This document shows, piece after piece, positions 1-7,173 of a stretch of DNA of 11,199 nt. The first letter of the stretch is position 1. Every line of letters begins with the position of its first letter. Where the stretch lies: positions 1 through 11,199 of the forward strand of contig VERU01000044.1 of assembly GCA_018882485.1 (NCBI GenBank), read 5' to 3'. The notes under the pieces are model-generated. The model saw only the letters and a program-made list of their open reading frames with translations. It was not told the DNA's origin and ran no database searches. The translations under genes were made by a program, and so were the position numbers. Origin of the DNA: Rhodoferax sp. GTDB lineage: Bacteria; Pseudomonadota; Gammaproteobacteria; Burkholderiales; Burkholderiaceae_C.

Positions 1-1
1 G

Positions 2-1156
2 CCCAGTGTGGGCTTGAGCGTGGTCCGGTCGTCCAATCAGTTGACCAGTACGACGCCGGATTTTCTGGGGCGCGCCACCACCTCCGAGCGCGGCTACGGT
101 AGCGGCAGTGAAACGCTCACGATACGTCAGCCGGTTTACCGCCGGTATCAATGGGCGCAGCTGGCGCAGGCCGAGTTTCAGGTTCAGGACGTGGAGTCGG
201 TGCTGCGGGTTGAGACACAGAATCTGGCGGTGCGCCTGGGGGTGGCCTATTTCGAGTCCTTGCTGGCCGAGGAGCAGTGGGAGTTGGAGAAGGCGCTGGT
301 GACCAATTACCGGTTTCAGCTCGATGCCGCCAATCGGTTGTTTCAGGCCGGTGCCGGAATACGCACGGACATCGATGAAACGCGGGCTCGTCTCGATCTG
401 GCCCTGGCCCGTGAAATCGAGGCCCGTGGTGCTGTGGAATACACCCGACGGCAGCTGGGGGTACTGGTGAACCAGCCTGTCAGCACGCTGGCGCGCCTGG
501 ACATCGGACGGTGGCGCGTTGACGATCTGAATCCATCCGGACTGACCCCGTGGCATGAGAAGGCCGAGGCGCAGAGCCCGGAGTTGCAGGTGTACCGCGC
601 CCGGGTCGAGGTGGCGCGGCAGGAACTGGAGAAGGCGAAGGCTGGCCATTGGCCGACCCTGGATGCGGTGGCCCAGTGGTCCAACAGCCAGAGCGAGAAC
701 CAGCTGAGCGTGGATTCCCGTTACCGCTCCCACTCGCTGGGCGTGCAGTTCAACCTGCCGCTGTACTCGGGCGGTGGTGTCTCATCGGCAGTACGTCAGG
801 CGCTGGCTGCCCTGGCACGCGCGGAACAGCTGCTGGAAGCGGGCCGCCGCGACCTGGAGGTGCGGGTGCAGCGGGAGTACCGGGGTGTGACCGAGAGCGT
901 GTCGCGGATGGCGGCATTGGAACAAGCCGTGCGATCGGCCGATCAGGCCCTGGTTTCCAGCAAGCGGTCGTTTGAAGCTGGCGTGCGCTCCCGTTCGGAT
1001 ATTCTGGCCGCGGAAAGCAACCGGATGGTGGCCCTGCGCGATCTGGCCCAGGCGCGTTATGCCTACCTGATGTCCTGGGTGCGTCTCAGGGCCCTGGTTG
1101 GCGACGCCGACGAGGATCTGGTCAGGGGCTTGAACAGCCGATTGACGGCAGGCTGA
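2..1156 (+). CDS. TolC-family outer membrane efflux/secretion channel, 5' end cut by the window edge
   Basis: Outer membrane channel of the TolC family, the exit duct of type I secretion systems and tripartite efflux pumps, expected to form a trimer spanning the outer membrane and periplasm. The visible 384 residues lack the signal peptide and the first helices; the frame is open to the left edge, so the GTG at position 8 is only the first possible start codon inside the window, not a convincing gene start. The protein shows the family pattern of two similar halves made of long amphipathic helices and short beta segments: a helical stretch rich in Ala, Glu, Arg and Leu, then SLGVQFNLPLYSGG at about nucleotides 736-777, a typical beta-strand signature, then helices ending in AGVRSRSDILAAES and a QARYAYLMSWVRLRALVG tail. 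TolC proteins are usually 420-480 residues, so about 50-90 residues are missing. The partner membrane-fusion protein and transporter would lie to the left. The family is certain; the exported substrate cannot be read. Confidence 0.9.
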   Translation, partial: PSVGLSVVRSSNQLTSTTPDFLGRATTSERGYGSGSETLTIRQPVYRRYQWAQLAQAEFQVQDVESVLRVETQNLAVRLGVAYFESLLAEEQWELEKALVTNYRFQLDAANRLFQAGAGIRTDIDETRARLDLALAREIEARGAVEYTRRQLGVLVNQPVSTLARLDIGRWRVDDLNPSGLTPWHEKAEAQSPELQVYRARVEVARQELEKAKAGHWPTLDAVAQWSNSQSENQLSVDSRYRSHSLGVQFNLPLYSGGGVSSAVRQALAALARAEQLLEAGRRDLEVRVQREYRGVTESVSRMAALEQAVRSADQALVSSKRSFEAGVRSRSDILAAESNRMVALRDLAQARYAYLMSWVRLRALVGDADEDLVRGLNSRLTAG

Positions 1157-1205
1157 TGTCGCGGTAGGGGCTGCCTGCCTGTAGCCGGATGTCGACCAAT
1201 GACAT

Positions 1206-1210
1206 GGAGG
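1206..1210 (+). promoter_or_regulatory. Ribosome binding site that fixes the reductase start
   Basis: GGAGG lies five bases before the ATG at 1216. The upstream in-frame ATG at 1189 has no comparable site and would add nine residues before the Rossmann-fold start MRYFITGATGFIG. The 1216 start is therefore preferred. Confidence 0.8.
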
Positions 1211-1215
1211 GTGAG

Positions 1216-3213
1216 ATGCGGTACTTCATCACCGGTGCGACCGGATTCATCGGCAGGCGGTTGGTGCGGCAGCTGCTGGCGCGCCGGGGTGCGGTGGTGC
1301 ATGTGCTGCTGCGACCGCAGAGCGAGGGCAAGCTGGACGACTTGCGTCGGTTCTGCGGGGTGGGCGCGAAGCGCCTGCTGCCGGTCCTGGGTGACCTGAC
1401 GCGGCAGGGGCTGGCGGTGTCCGAGGCCCAGCGGACTGCGCTGCAGGGTCGTATCGATCACGTCTTTCATCTGGCGGCGGTCTACGATCTGGAGGCCGAT
1501 GAGGCCAGCCAGATGGCGGTGAACATCGAGGGCACCCGGCAGGTCGTGCAGTTTGCAGAGGCCATCGGCGCGGGCCATTTTCACCATGTGTCGTCGATCG
1601 CGGCGGCCGGCTTGTACGAGGGGGTGTTCCGGGAGGACATGTTCGAGGAGGCGGAAAACATCGAGCATCCGTATTTCCGGTCCAAGCACGAGAGCGAGAA
1701 GGTGGTGCGCCAGTCCTGTCGCCTGCCGTGGACGGTCTACCGCCCGGCCATGGTGGTGGGCGACAGCACCACCGGCGAGATGGACAAGATCGATGGACCG
1801 TATTATTTCTTCAAGCTGATCCAGCGCCTGCGCCAGCTGCTCCCGCCGTGGCTACCGGGCATCGGCCTCGAGGGGGGGCGCATCAACATCGTGCCAGTGG
1901 ATTTCGTGGTGAAGGCCATCGATGTGATCAGCCGCCGGCCCGACATCGCCCGGCGCTGCTACCACCTCGTTGATCCGGTGGGCTACCGGGTGGGCGACGT
2001 GCTGGACATCTTCAGTCGAGCCGCGCATGCCCCCAAGATGAATCTGTTCATCAACGCGGCCCTGTTCGGCTTCATTCCGCGCAGTGTGACCCGCGGCCTC
2101 ATGGCGCTGGCACCGGTGCGCCGGGTGCGCCAAGCGGTCATGAAGGACCTGGGACTGCCCGAGGATCTCTTCACTTTCCTCAACTATCCCACTCGTTTCG
2201 ATTGCCGTGAGACGCTGGCGGCCCTGCAGGGCAGCGGGGTGGCCTGCCCCAGCCTCAAGGACTACGCCTGGCGCATCTGGGACTACTGGGAGCGGCACCT
2301 GGATCCGGATCTGCACATCGACCGATCCCTGCGCGGCACGGTGGCGGGCAAGGTGGTTCTGGTGACGGGCGGTTCCTCGGGCATTGGCCTGGCGGCCGCC
2401 CACAAGTTTGCCGAGGCCGGTGCGGTCACCCTGATATGCGGACGCGACCAGGACAAGCTGGACGAAGCCTGTGCCGAGGCCGTGGGTCGGGGCCATCGTT
2501 TCCTGGCTTACGCCGTGGACCTGGCGGATCTGGCGGATTGCGACCGCTTCGTGCAGCAGGTGCTGCAGGAGCATGGGGCGGTGGATTTCCTGATCAACAA
2601 CGCAGGCCGTTCGATCCGGCGTGCCATCGAGTCGAGCTACGACCGGTTCCATGATTTCGAGCGCACCATGCAGCTGAACTATTTTGGCTGTCTGCGTGTC
2701 ACGCTGGGTCTGTTGCCCGCGATGGTGGCGCGCAAGCGCGGTCATGTGGTCAACATCAGTTCGATCGGCGTGCTGACCAATGCCCCGCGATTCAGCGCCT
2801 ACGTGGCCTCCAAGGCGGCGCTGGACGCCTGGACCCGTTGCGCGGCCAGCGAGTACGCCGATCAGGGGGTGTCGTTCACCACCATCAACATGCCGCTGGT
2901 GCGCACGCCCATGATCGCGCCGACCGGGCTGTACAACAATGTGCCCACGCTGGCGCCAGAGGAGGCGGCCGACATGATCGCCCAGGCCTGCATCTTCAGG
3001 CCGGTGCGCATTGCCACCCGGCTCGGGATTGCCGGGCAGTTGCTGCATGCAGCGATGCCTCGGGTGGCGCAGATCGTCATGAATACGAGTTTTCGCATGT
3101 TTCCCGACTCCAGCGCCGCTCGCGCTGGATCGGGTACGGACAAGTCGGGGCGGCTCGCCCTGTCGCCCGAAGCCGTGGCTCTGCAGCAGATGATGCGGGG
3201 CATCCATTTCTAG
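1216..3213 (+). CDS. Two-domain SDR, probable fatty acyl-CoA reductase (alcohol-forming)
   Basis: A 665-residue fusion of two NAD(P)-binding short-chain dehydrogenase domains. The N-terminal extended-SDR half (about 1-350) has GATGFIG at 7-13, Ser126/Ser127 and the catalytic pair Tyr153/Lys157 in YFRSK. The C-terminal classical-SDR half (about 376-640) has TGGSSGIG at 384-391, NNAG at 461-464, Ser515/Ser516 and Tyr529/Lys533 in YVASK. Both active sites look intact. Length, domain order and many conserved stretches (FHLAAVYD, VSSIAAAGL, NYPTRFD, NISSIGVLTNAPRFSAYV, and an MRGIHF end) agree, from memory, with the Marinobacter fatty acyl-CoA reductase Maqu_2220 and related FARs. In those, the C-terminal domain resembles Acr1, which reduces acyl-CoA to aldehyde, and the N-terminal domain is thought to reduce aldehyde to alcohol, using NADPH. 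It follows the TolC gene by 59 bases and precedes rfbB by 78. The fold is certain, the FAR function very likely, and the chain length and final product are unknown. Confidence 0.85.
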   Translation: MRYFITGATGFIGRRLVRQLLARRGAVVHVLLRPQSEGKLDDLRRFCGVGAKRLLPVLGDLTRQGLAVSEAQRTALQGRIDHVFHLAAVYDLEADEASQMAVNIEGTRQVVQFAEAIGAGHFHHVSSIAAAGLYEGVFREDMFEEAENIEHPYFRSKHESEKVVRQSCRLPWTVYRPAMVVGDSTTGEMDKIDGPYYFFKLIQRLRQLLPPWLPGIGLEGGRINIVPVDFVVKAIDVISRRPDIARRCYHLVDPVGYRVGDVLDIFSRAAHAPKMNLFINAALFGFIPRSVTRGLMALAPVRRVRQAVMKDLGLPEDLFTFLNYPTRFDCRETLAALQGSGVACPSLKDYAWRIWDYWERHLDPDLHIDRSLRGTVAGKVVLVTGGSSGIGLAAAHKFAEAGAVTLICGRDQDKLDEACAEAVGRGHRFLAYAVDLADLADCDRFVQQVLQEHGAVDFLINNAGRSIRRAIESSYDRFHDFERTMQLNYFGCLRVTLGLLPAMVARKRGHVVNISSIGVLTNAPRFSAYVASKAALDAWTRCAASEYADQGVSFTTINMPLVRTPMIAPTGLYNNVPTLAPEEAADMIAQACIFRPVRIATRLGIAGQLLHAAMPRVAQIVMNTSFRMFPDSSAARAGSGTDKSGRLALSPEAVALQQMMRGIHF

Positions 3214-3235
3214 GCTGAGTCGCTATCCTGACGAC

Positions 3236-3241
3236 GATAAT
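3236..3241 (+). promoter_or_regulatory. Possible -10 element upstream of rfbB
   Basis: GATAAT matches the sigma-70 -10 consensus at five of six bases, 50 bases before the rfbB start, in the 78-base gap after the reductase gene. No good -35 element is seen at the usual spacing, so a separate promoter for the sugar operon is only suggested. Confidence 0.25.
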
Positions 3242-3277
3242 CTTCTGATGCGTATGGATCGGCAACACAGTATCTCC

Positions 3278-3284
3278 AAGGAGG
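3278..3284 (+). promoter_or_regulatory. Strong ribosome binding site of rfbB
   Basis: AAGGAGG is a full Shine-Dalgarno match with seven bases before the ATG at 3292. It is the best ribosome binding site in the window and supports high translation of the first gene of the sugar operon. Confidence 0.8.
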
Positions 3285-3291
3285 GTTTTCA

Positions 3292-4377
3292 ATGATTCTG
3301 GTAACAGGTGGAGCGGGGTTTATCGGGTCGAATTTCGTGCTCGACTGGCTGGCAACCCGAGACGAGCCCGTGCTGAATCTGGACAAGCTGACCTACGCGG
3401 GCAACCTGGAAAACCTGCAGGGTTTGGAGGGCGATGGCCGCCATGTGTTTGTGCAGGGGGATATCGGGGATACGGAACTCATGGACCATCTGCTGGCGAG
3501 CCATCGGCCGCGTGCGGTTCTGAATTTCGCTGCGGAAAGCCATGTCGATCGTTCGATACGGGGCCCGGAGGCCTTTTTTCAGACCAATGTCCAAGGCACC
3601 CTGAGATTGCTGCAGAGTGTGCGTGAATACTGGTCGCGATTGGAGGGGCCGCAGCGCCAGGGGTTTCGGTTTCTGCAGGTTTCAACCGACGAGGTCTATG
3701 GCAGCCTGGCGCCGGATGAACCGGCGTTCTCGGAACTCCATCGGATCGAACCCAATAGCCCCTATTCGGCCAGCAAAGCGGCCAGTGACCATCTTGTGCG
3801 TGCATGGCACCACACCTATGGGCTTCCGGTATTGACCACCCATTGTTCCAATAACTACGGGCCATTTCATTTCCCGGAAAAACTGATTCCCCTGATGATC
3901 GTGAATGCCTTGGGCGGTAAGCCCCTGCCCCTGTACGGAGATGGCCGGCAGGTGAGGGACTGGTTGTATGTCAAGGACCATTGTTCGGCCATTTGTCGTG
4001 TGCTTGAGGCCGGACGGGTGGGGGATACCTACAACATCGGGGGATGGAATGAAAAACCCAATGTCGAGATCGTCGAAGTGATCTGCGATCTGCTGGATGA
4101 ACTGCGGCCTCGTTCCGATGGTGTGAGTTACCGGTCGCAAATCGCTTTCGTCAGCGACCGCCCCGGACACGACCGGCGCTACGCCATCGATGCCCGCAAA
4201 ATCGAAAAGGAACTCGGTTGGCGACCTGCAGAGTCCTTCGAAACGGGGATACGCAAAACCGTGCGGTGGTACCTGTCGAATGCCGGTTGGGTTTCCCGTG
4301 TGCAGAGCGGGGCATACCGGGAGTGGATGCAGGCACAGTATGCAGCGCCGGCGGCCGCTGAGACCCTTCGACAATGA
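3292..4377 (+). CDS. rfbB: dTDP-glucose 4,6-dehydratase
   Basis: RmlB/RfbB converts dTDP-D-glucose to dTDP-4-keto-6-deoxy-D-glucose in the cytoplasm, the second step of dTDP-L-rhamnose synthesis and the branch point to other deoxysugars. The 361-residue protein has the usual family length. It opens with the Rossmann motif TGGAGFIGSNF (about 5-15) and the typical LDKLTYAGNLENL segment. It carries the catalytic Thr132-Asp133-Glu134 triad in STDEVYG and the Tyr158/Lys162 pair in YSASK. HCSNNYGP and RDWLYVKDHC are further RmlB signatures. All key residues are present. The stop codon overlaps the rfbD start by four bases (ATGA), which indicates co-transcription and translational coupling. The start is well fixed by AAGGAGG seven bases upstream. 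Confidence 0.97.
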   Translation: MILVTGGAGFIGSNFVLDWLATRDEPVLNLDKLTYAGNLENLQGLEGDGRHVFVQGDIGDTELMDHLLASHRPRAVLNFAAESHVDRSIRGPEAFFQTNVQGTLRLLQSVREYWSRLEGPQRQGFRFLQVSTDEVYGSLAPDEPAFSELHRIEPNSPYSASKAASDHLVRAWHHTYGLPVLTTHCSNNYGPFHFPEKLIPLMIVNALGGKPLPLYGDGRQVRDWLYVKDHCSAICRVLEAGRVGDTYNIGGWNEKPNVEIVEVICDLLDELRPRSDGVSYRSQIAFVSDRPGHDRRYAIDARKIEKELGWRPAESFETGIRKTVRWYLSNAGWVSRVQSGAYREWMQAQYAAPAAAETLRQ

Positions 4378-5264
4378 AGATTCTGCTGTTTGGAAAAACG
4401 GGGCAGTTGGGCTGGGAGTTGCAGCGCAGCTTGTCATTGCTGGGCGAACTGGTGACCCTGGATCGAAGCGCTCCGTCGGGTTGGGGCGACCTCAGCCGGC
4501 CGGAGGGTGTGGCCCAGGCGATACGGGAAATCCGACCGGATGTGATCGTGAATGCGGCCGCTTACACGGCCGTGGACCGTGCGGAGTCCGAGCCCGATCT
4601 GGCTCTGACCGTGAACGGGCAGGCCCCGGCCGCGATGGCCCGGGAGGCCCAGAACCTCGGTGCCTGGATGGTGCACTTCAGCACCGATTATGTGTTCGAT
4701 GGCTCGGGTGAGCGGCCCTGGCGCGAAGTGGATCGAACCGGCCCGTTGAATGTATACGGCCAGACCAAGTTGGTGGGGGAGACCGGTGTGGCCGGTTCCT
4801 GCGAACGCCATCTGGTGTTGCGCACGAGCTGGGTGTTTGGCCGGCACGGTCAGAATTTCGCCAAGACCATGCTGCGTCTGGCGGGCGAGAGGGAACGCTT
4901 GACCGTCATCGATGACCAGATGGGTGCGCCGACGGGTGCCGACCTGATTGCGGATGCCACGGCCCATGCGCTCCGGCAGGCCCTGGTAGAGCCCCGGCTC
5001 GCCGGTATTTATCACGTGGTCGCGGCGGGCGAAACGTCGTGGCACGGCTATGCCATGCGCATCTTTGACGAAGCGCGCCGGCTCAACCCCTCTCTGGCAT
5101 GGAAGCTGCGGGAAGTTGCTGCGGTACCCAGCAGCGGATTTGTGACGCCCGCGCGGCGGCCGAACAATTCGCGTCTGGATACGGGCCGCTTTCGACAGAC
5201 TTTCGGGCTGGTGCTGCCCCATTGGACGCACGGCGTGGACCGCCTGCTGCGGGACTTGCAATGA
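4374..5264 (+). CDS. rfbD: dTDP-4-dehydrorhamnose reductase
   Basis: RmlD/RfbD reduces dTDP-4-keto-L-rhamnose to dTDP-L-rhamnose with NAD(P)H, the last step of the pathway. The 296-residue protein has the normal length. Visible motifs are the nucleotide-binding GKTGQLG at 7-13, VNAAAYTAVDRAE, the STDYVFDG segment with Thr104/Asp105, and the catalytic Tyr128/Lys132 in YGQTK. It ends in the usual RPNNSRLDTGRF substrate and dimer region. The start codon overlaps the rfbB stop, and no clear ribosome binding site of its own is seen, so translation probably depends on rfbB. RmlD acts on the product of the RmlC epimerase; neither rfbC nor rfbA (glucose-1-phosphate thymidylyltransferase) is in the window, so they must be encoded elsewhere if dTDP-rhamnose is made. 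Confidence 0.95.
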   Translation: MKILLFGKTGQLGWELQRSLSLLGELVTLDRSAPSGWGDLSRPEGVAQAIREIRPDVIVNAAAYTAVDRAESEPDLALTVNGQAPAAMAREAQNLGAWMVHFSTDYVFDGSGERPWREVDRTGPLNVYGQTKLVGETGVAGSCERHLVLRTSWVFGRHGQNFAKTMLRLAGERERLTVIDDQMGAPTGADLIADATAHALRQALVEPRLAGIYHVVAAGETSWHGYAMRIFDEARRLNPSLAWKLREVAAVPSSGFVTPARRPNNSRLDTGRFRQTFGLVLPHWTHGVDRLLRDLQ

Positions 5265-5312
5265 CGGATGGCGCGCGTGCCGGGCGTGGCTGGGGTCGTT
5301 GTGGGTGACGCC

Positions 5313-6254
5313 ATGAAGGTCGTGGTGACGGGAGCGAACGGCTTCGTCGGACGGGCCTTGTGCGCCCGCCTTGCGGCAGCGGGTCACCAGGTGATCGGCG
5401 TGGTCCGACGACCGGTCCAGCTGGACGCCGGGGTTCAGGTCAGGGTGGTGCCGGAGTCCGCAGGAGACCCGGTCTGGCAGGATCTGATGACCGGGACCGA
5501 TGCGGTGGTGGATCTGGCGGTACACCATTCCAGGGCCGGACGAGCCGATCGCCATCAGATGGGGCAGCTGCGCCTCGTGAATGTGGAGGCGATGTGCCGG
5601 ATGGCCCGGCAGGCCGCTGCGGCCGGCGTGCGCCGGTTCGTGTACCTGAGCTCTGTGGCTGTCCATGGCGACGAATCCGGGACAGGCTGTCCGTTTGAGG
5701 AGACCGACGCGCCGAACCCGCAGAGTGCGTACGCGCTTTCGAAGCTGGAAGCCGAGCGGGCGCTTGTGGCGCTGTGCACCGGATCGACCATGGAGTGCGT
5801 CATCATCCGACCCCCACTGGTTTACGGGCCAAACGCCCGGGGTAATCTGGCTGCGCTGGTCAAGTGGGTTTGTTCGGGTTGGCCCATTCCCTTGGGCGCG
5901 GTTTCCAATGGCCGGAGTCTGGTGGCCATCGATAACCTCAACGACTTCATCGAACGATGCCTGACCCATCCGGGTGCAGCCGGTCAAATTTTTCTGGTGA
6001 GTGATGGACAGGACCTGTCGACGCCCGATTTGATCCGGCACATTGCCATCGCCTGGCGGGTTCCTCTTCGACTGGTTTCGGTGCCGGTTCCCGTGCTCAG
6101 AGGCCTGGGTCTCCTGACGGGTCAATCCCAGACCGTCGGGCGCTTGTGTGGAAATTTGCAGCTGACCATGGCGAAGGCCCAGCGGGTCTTGCAGTGGGCG
6201 CCGCCCATCAGCGTGGCCGAGGGCATGCTCCGTGCGGCTGGACGCCAGCCTTGA
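5313..6254 (+). CDS. NAD-dependent epimerase/dehydratase, WbpV-like nucleotide-sugar enzyme
   Basis: An extended SDR of 313 residues acting on a nucleotide sugar. It has TGANGFVG at 6-13, YLSSVAVHG at 111-119 and the catalytic Tyr140/Lys144 in YALSK, followed by RPPLVYGPNARGN and a GRSLVAIDNLNDFI segment. This overall pattern is typical of the WbpV/WreQ group in O-antigen clusters. Characterised members reduce UDP-4-keto-6-deoxy-GlcNAc to UDP-QuiNAc; others are annotated UDP-glucose 4-epimerase. Substrate assignment here is inference. The ATG at 5313 starts exactly at the Rossmann strand; an ATG at 5268 would add 15 residues but has no better ribosome binding site. It lies 48 bases after rfbD and 11 before the glycosyltransferase, so it is probably in the same operon. 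The usual partner genes (a UDP-GlcNAc 4,6-dehydratase and a WecA/WbpL-like initiating transferase) are not in the window. Confidence 0.85.
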   Translation: MKVVVTGANGFVGRALCARLAAAGHQVIGVVRRPVQLDAGVQVRVVPESAGDPVWQDLMTGTDAVVDLAVHHSRAGRADRHQMGQLRLVNVEAMCRMARQAAAAGVRRFVYLSSVAVHGDESGTGCPFEETDAPNPQSAYALSKLEAERALVALCTGSTMECVIIRPPLVYGPNARGNLAALVKWVCSGWPIPLGAVSNGRSLVAIDNLNDFIERCLTHPGAAGQIFLVSDGQDLSTPDLIRHIAIAWRVPLRLVSVPVPVLRGLGLLTGQSQTVGRLCGNLQLTMAKAQRVLQWAPPISVAEGMLRAAGRQP

Positions 6255-6265
6255 AGTCCCTGTCC

Positions 6266-7039
6266 ATGTCTGAGGGGACCGGACCGGGTCTGGAGTTGTC
6301 GATTTCGGTGGTGAGTCACCACCAGCTGGGTATGGTGCGACATTTGTTGCAGGACATGGCCCACCAGCTTGACGACCGGTCGGTTGAGGTCATTCTGACC
6401 TTGAATGTTCCTGAGGTCCTGTCCTTGCCGTTGACGGACTTTCCTTTTTCCCTGCGCGTGATTCGCAATGCCCAGCCCAAGGGGTTTGGAGCCAACCACA
6501 ACCATGCGTTTGCGCTGTCCAGCGGTCGGTTCTTCTGCGTACTCAACCCGGATGTTCGTTTGACATCGGATCCCTTTGATCCTCTGATGGCCCATTTCCA
6601 TGACGGGACGATCGGCGTTGCCGCTCCGGCTTTGCGGACTCAGGGCGGACGGCTCGAGGAAAGTGCCCGGCGGTTCCCCACGCCCTGGAGCATTCTGCAG
6701 AAAGCCCTGCTTCGGCATCGCACCATGGACTATTCAAATGAAACCGGGGTTTTCCATCCCGATTGGGTGGCTGGAAGTTTCATGCTGTTCACGGCGAAAG
6801 GGTTTCGGGAGGTCGGTGGATTTGATGAACGGTACTTTCTCTACTATGAGGATGTGGATCTCTGTGCCCGTTTCAGGAAACTGGGCCTGAAATCCCTGAT
6901 GGACCGGCGGGTATCGGTGGTGCATGAGGCCCAGCGTCGCAGCCACCGGCATTGGCGGTTTCTGATCTGGCATCTGGTGAGCATGTCACGGTTTTTCCTG
7001 TCGGTGGCGCGTGATCGCTGGAATAGCCGGGTCCGTTGA
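6266..7039 (+). CDS. GT2-family glycosyltransferase, probably a rhamnosyltransferase-like enzyme
   Basis: A cytoplasmic-face, GT-A fold glycosyltransferase of 257 residues that would add a sugar to a growing glycan or lipid acceptor. The N-terminal strand reads LSISVVSHHQ. The nucleotide-sugar-binding site is the NPDV motif at 94-97, where Asp96 plays the DxD role. Then come GSFMLF, GGFDERYFLYYEDVDLC with the acidic Glu195/Asp196 pair, and VVHEAQRRS near 218-226, all typical of WbbL-like rhamnosyltransferases. No membrane segment is obvious, although the C-terminal tail (LIWHLVSMSRFFL) is hydrophobic and may touch the membrane. Co-location with rfbB and rfbD favours dTDP-rhamnose as donor, but this is inference. 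The ATG at 6266 fits the family start; a TTG at 6251 overlapping the previous stop is an alternative, and neither has a good ribosome binding site. Hand counts of three lines within it give about 50-60% GC, lower than argB. Confidence 0.88.
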   Translation: MSEGTGPGLELSISVVSHHQLGMVRHLLQDMAHQLDDRSVEVILTLNVPEVLSLPLTDFPFSLRVIRNAQPKGFGANHNHAFALSSGRFFCVLNPDVRLTSDPFDPLMAHFHDGTIGVAAPALRTQGGRLEESARRFPTPWSILQKALLRHRTMDYSNETGVFHPDWVAGSFMLFTAKGFREVGGFDERYFLYYEDVDLCARFRKLGLKSLMDRRVSVVHEAQRRSHRHWRFLIWHLVSMSRFFLSVARDRWNSRVR

Positions 7040-7173
7040 ATTGGAAATTTCGCAATACCCTGTACCCTGGGGGTTATTACCGGCCGGGATTGCGAGTCAT
7101 AATCACGGCGGCGTTACGGGCAGTATTCTCATAATCAGGGAGTCCGAGCCAATTCAACCCTTTACGATCCACC
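7040..7173. promoter_or_regulatory. A/T-richer leader and likely promoter region of the H-NS gene
   Basis: This 134-base gap separates the sugar operon from the H-NS gene. It is richer in A and T than its surroundings and contains two CATAAT -10-like hexamers (7098-7103 and 7130-7135). The first has a weak TTATTA -35-like hexamer 18 bases upstream (7074-7079). The same nine bases, TCATAATCA, occur at 7097-7105 and 7129-7137. No Shine-Dalgarno sequence is seen before the ATG at 7174. A promoter is likely here but its exact position is uncertain. Confidence 0.4.

Noticed and set aside
1147..1179. GGCAGGC/GCCTGCC inverted repeat around the TolC stop codon as a terminator
   Set aside because: The stem is only seven bases with a 19-base loop, includes coding sequence and has no T-run.
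1852..3207. 451-codon open frame on the - strand inside the reductase gene
   Set aside because: Antisense shadow of the C-terminal SDR domain; no start signal or motif.
4434..6125. 563-codon open frame on the - strand across rfbD and the epimerase
   Set aside because: It lies antisense to two well-supported genes and has no family motif; its composition (His, Arg, Gln, Gly rich) is typical of an antisense shadow.
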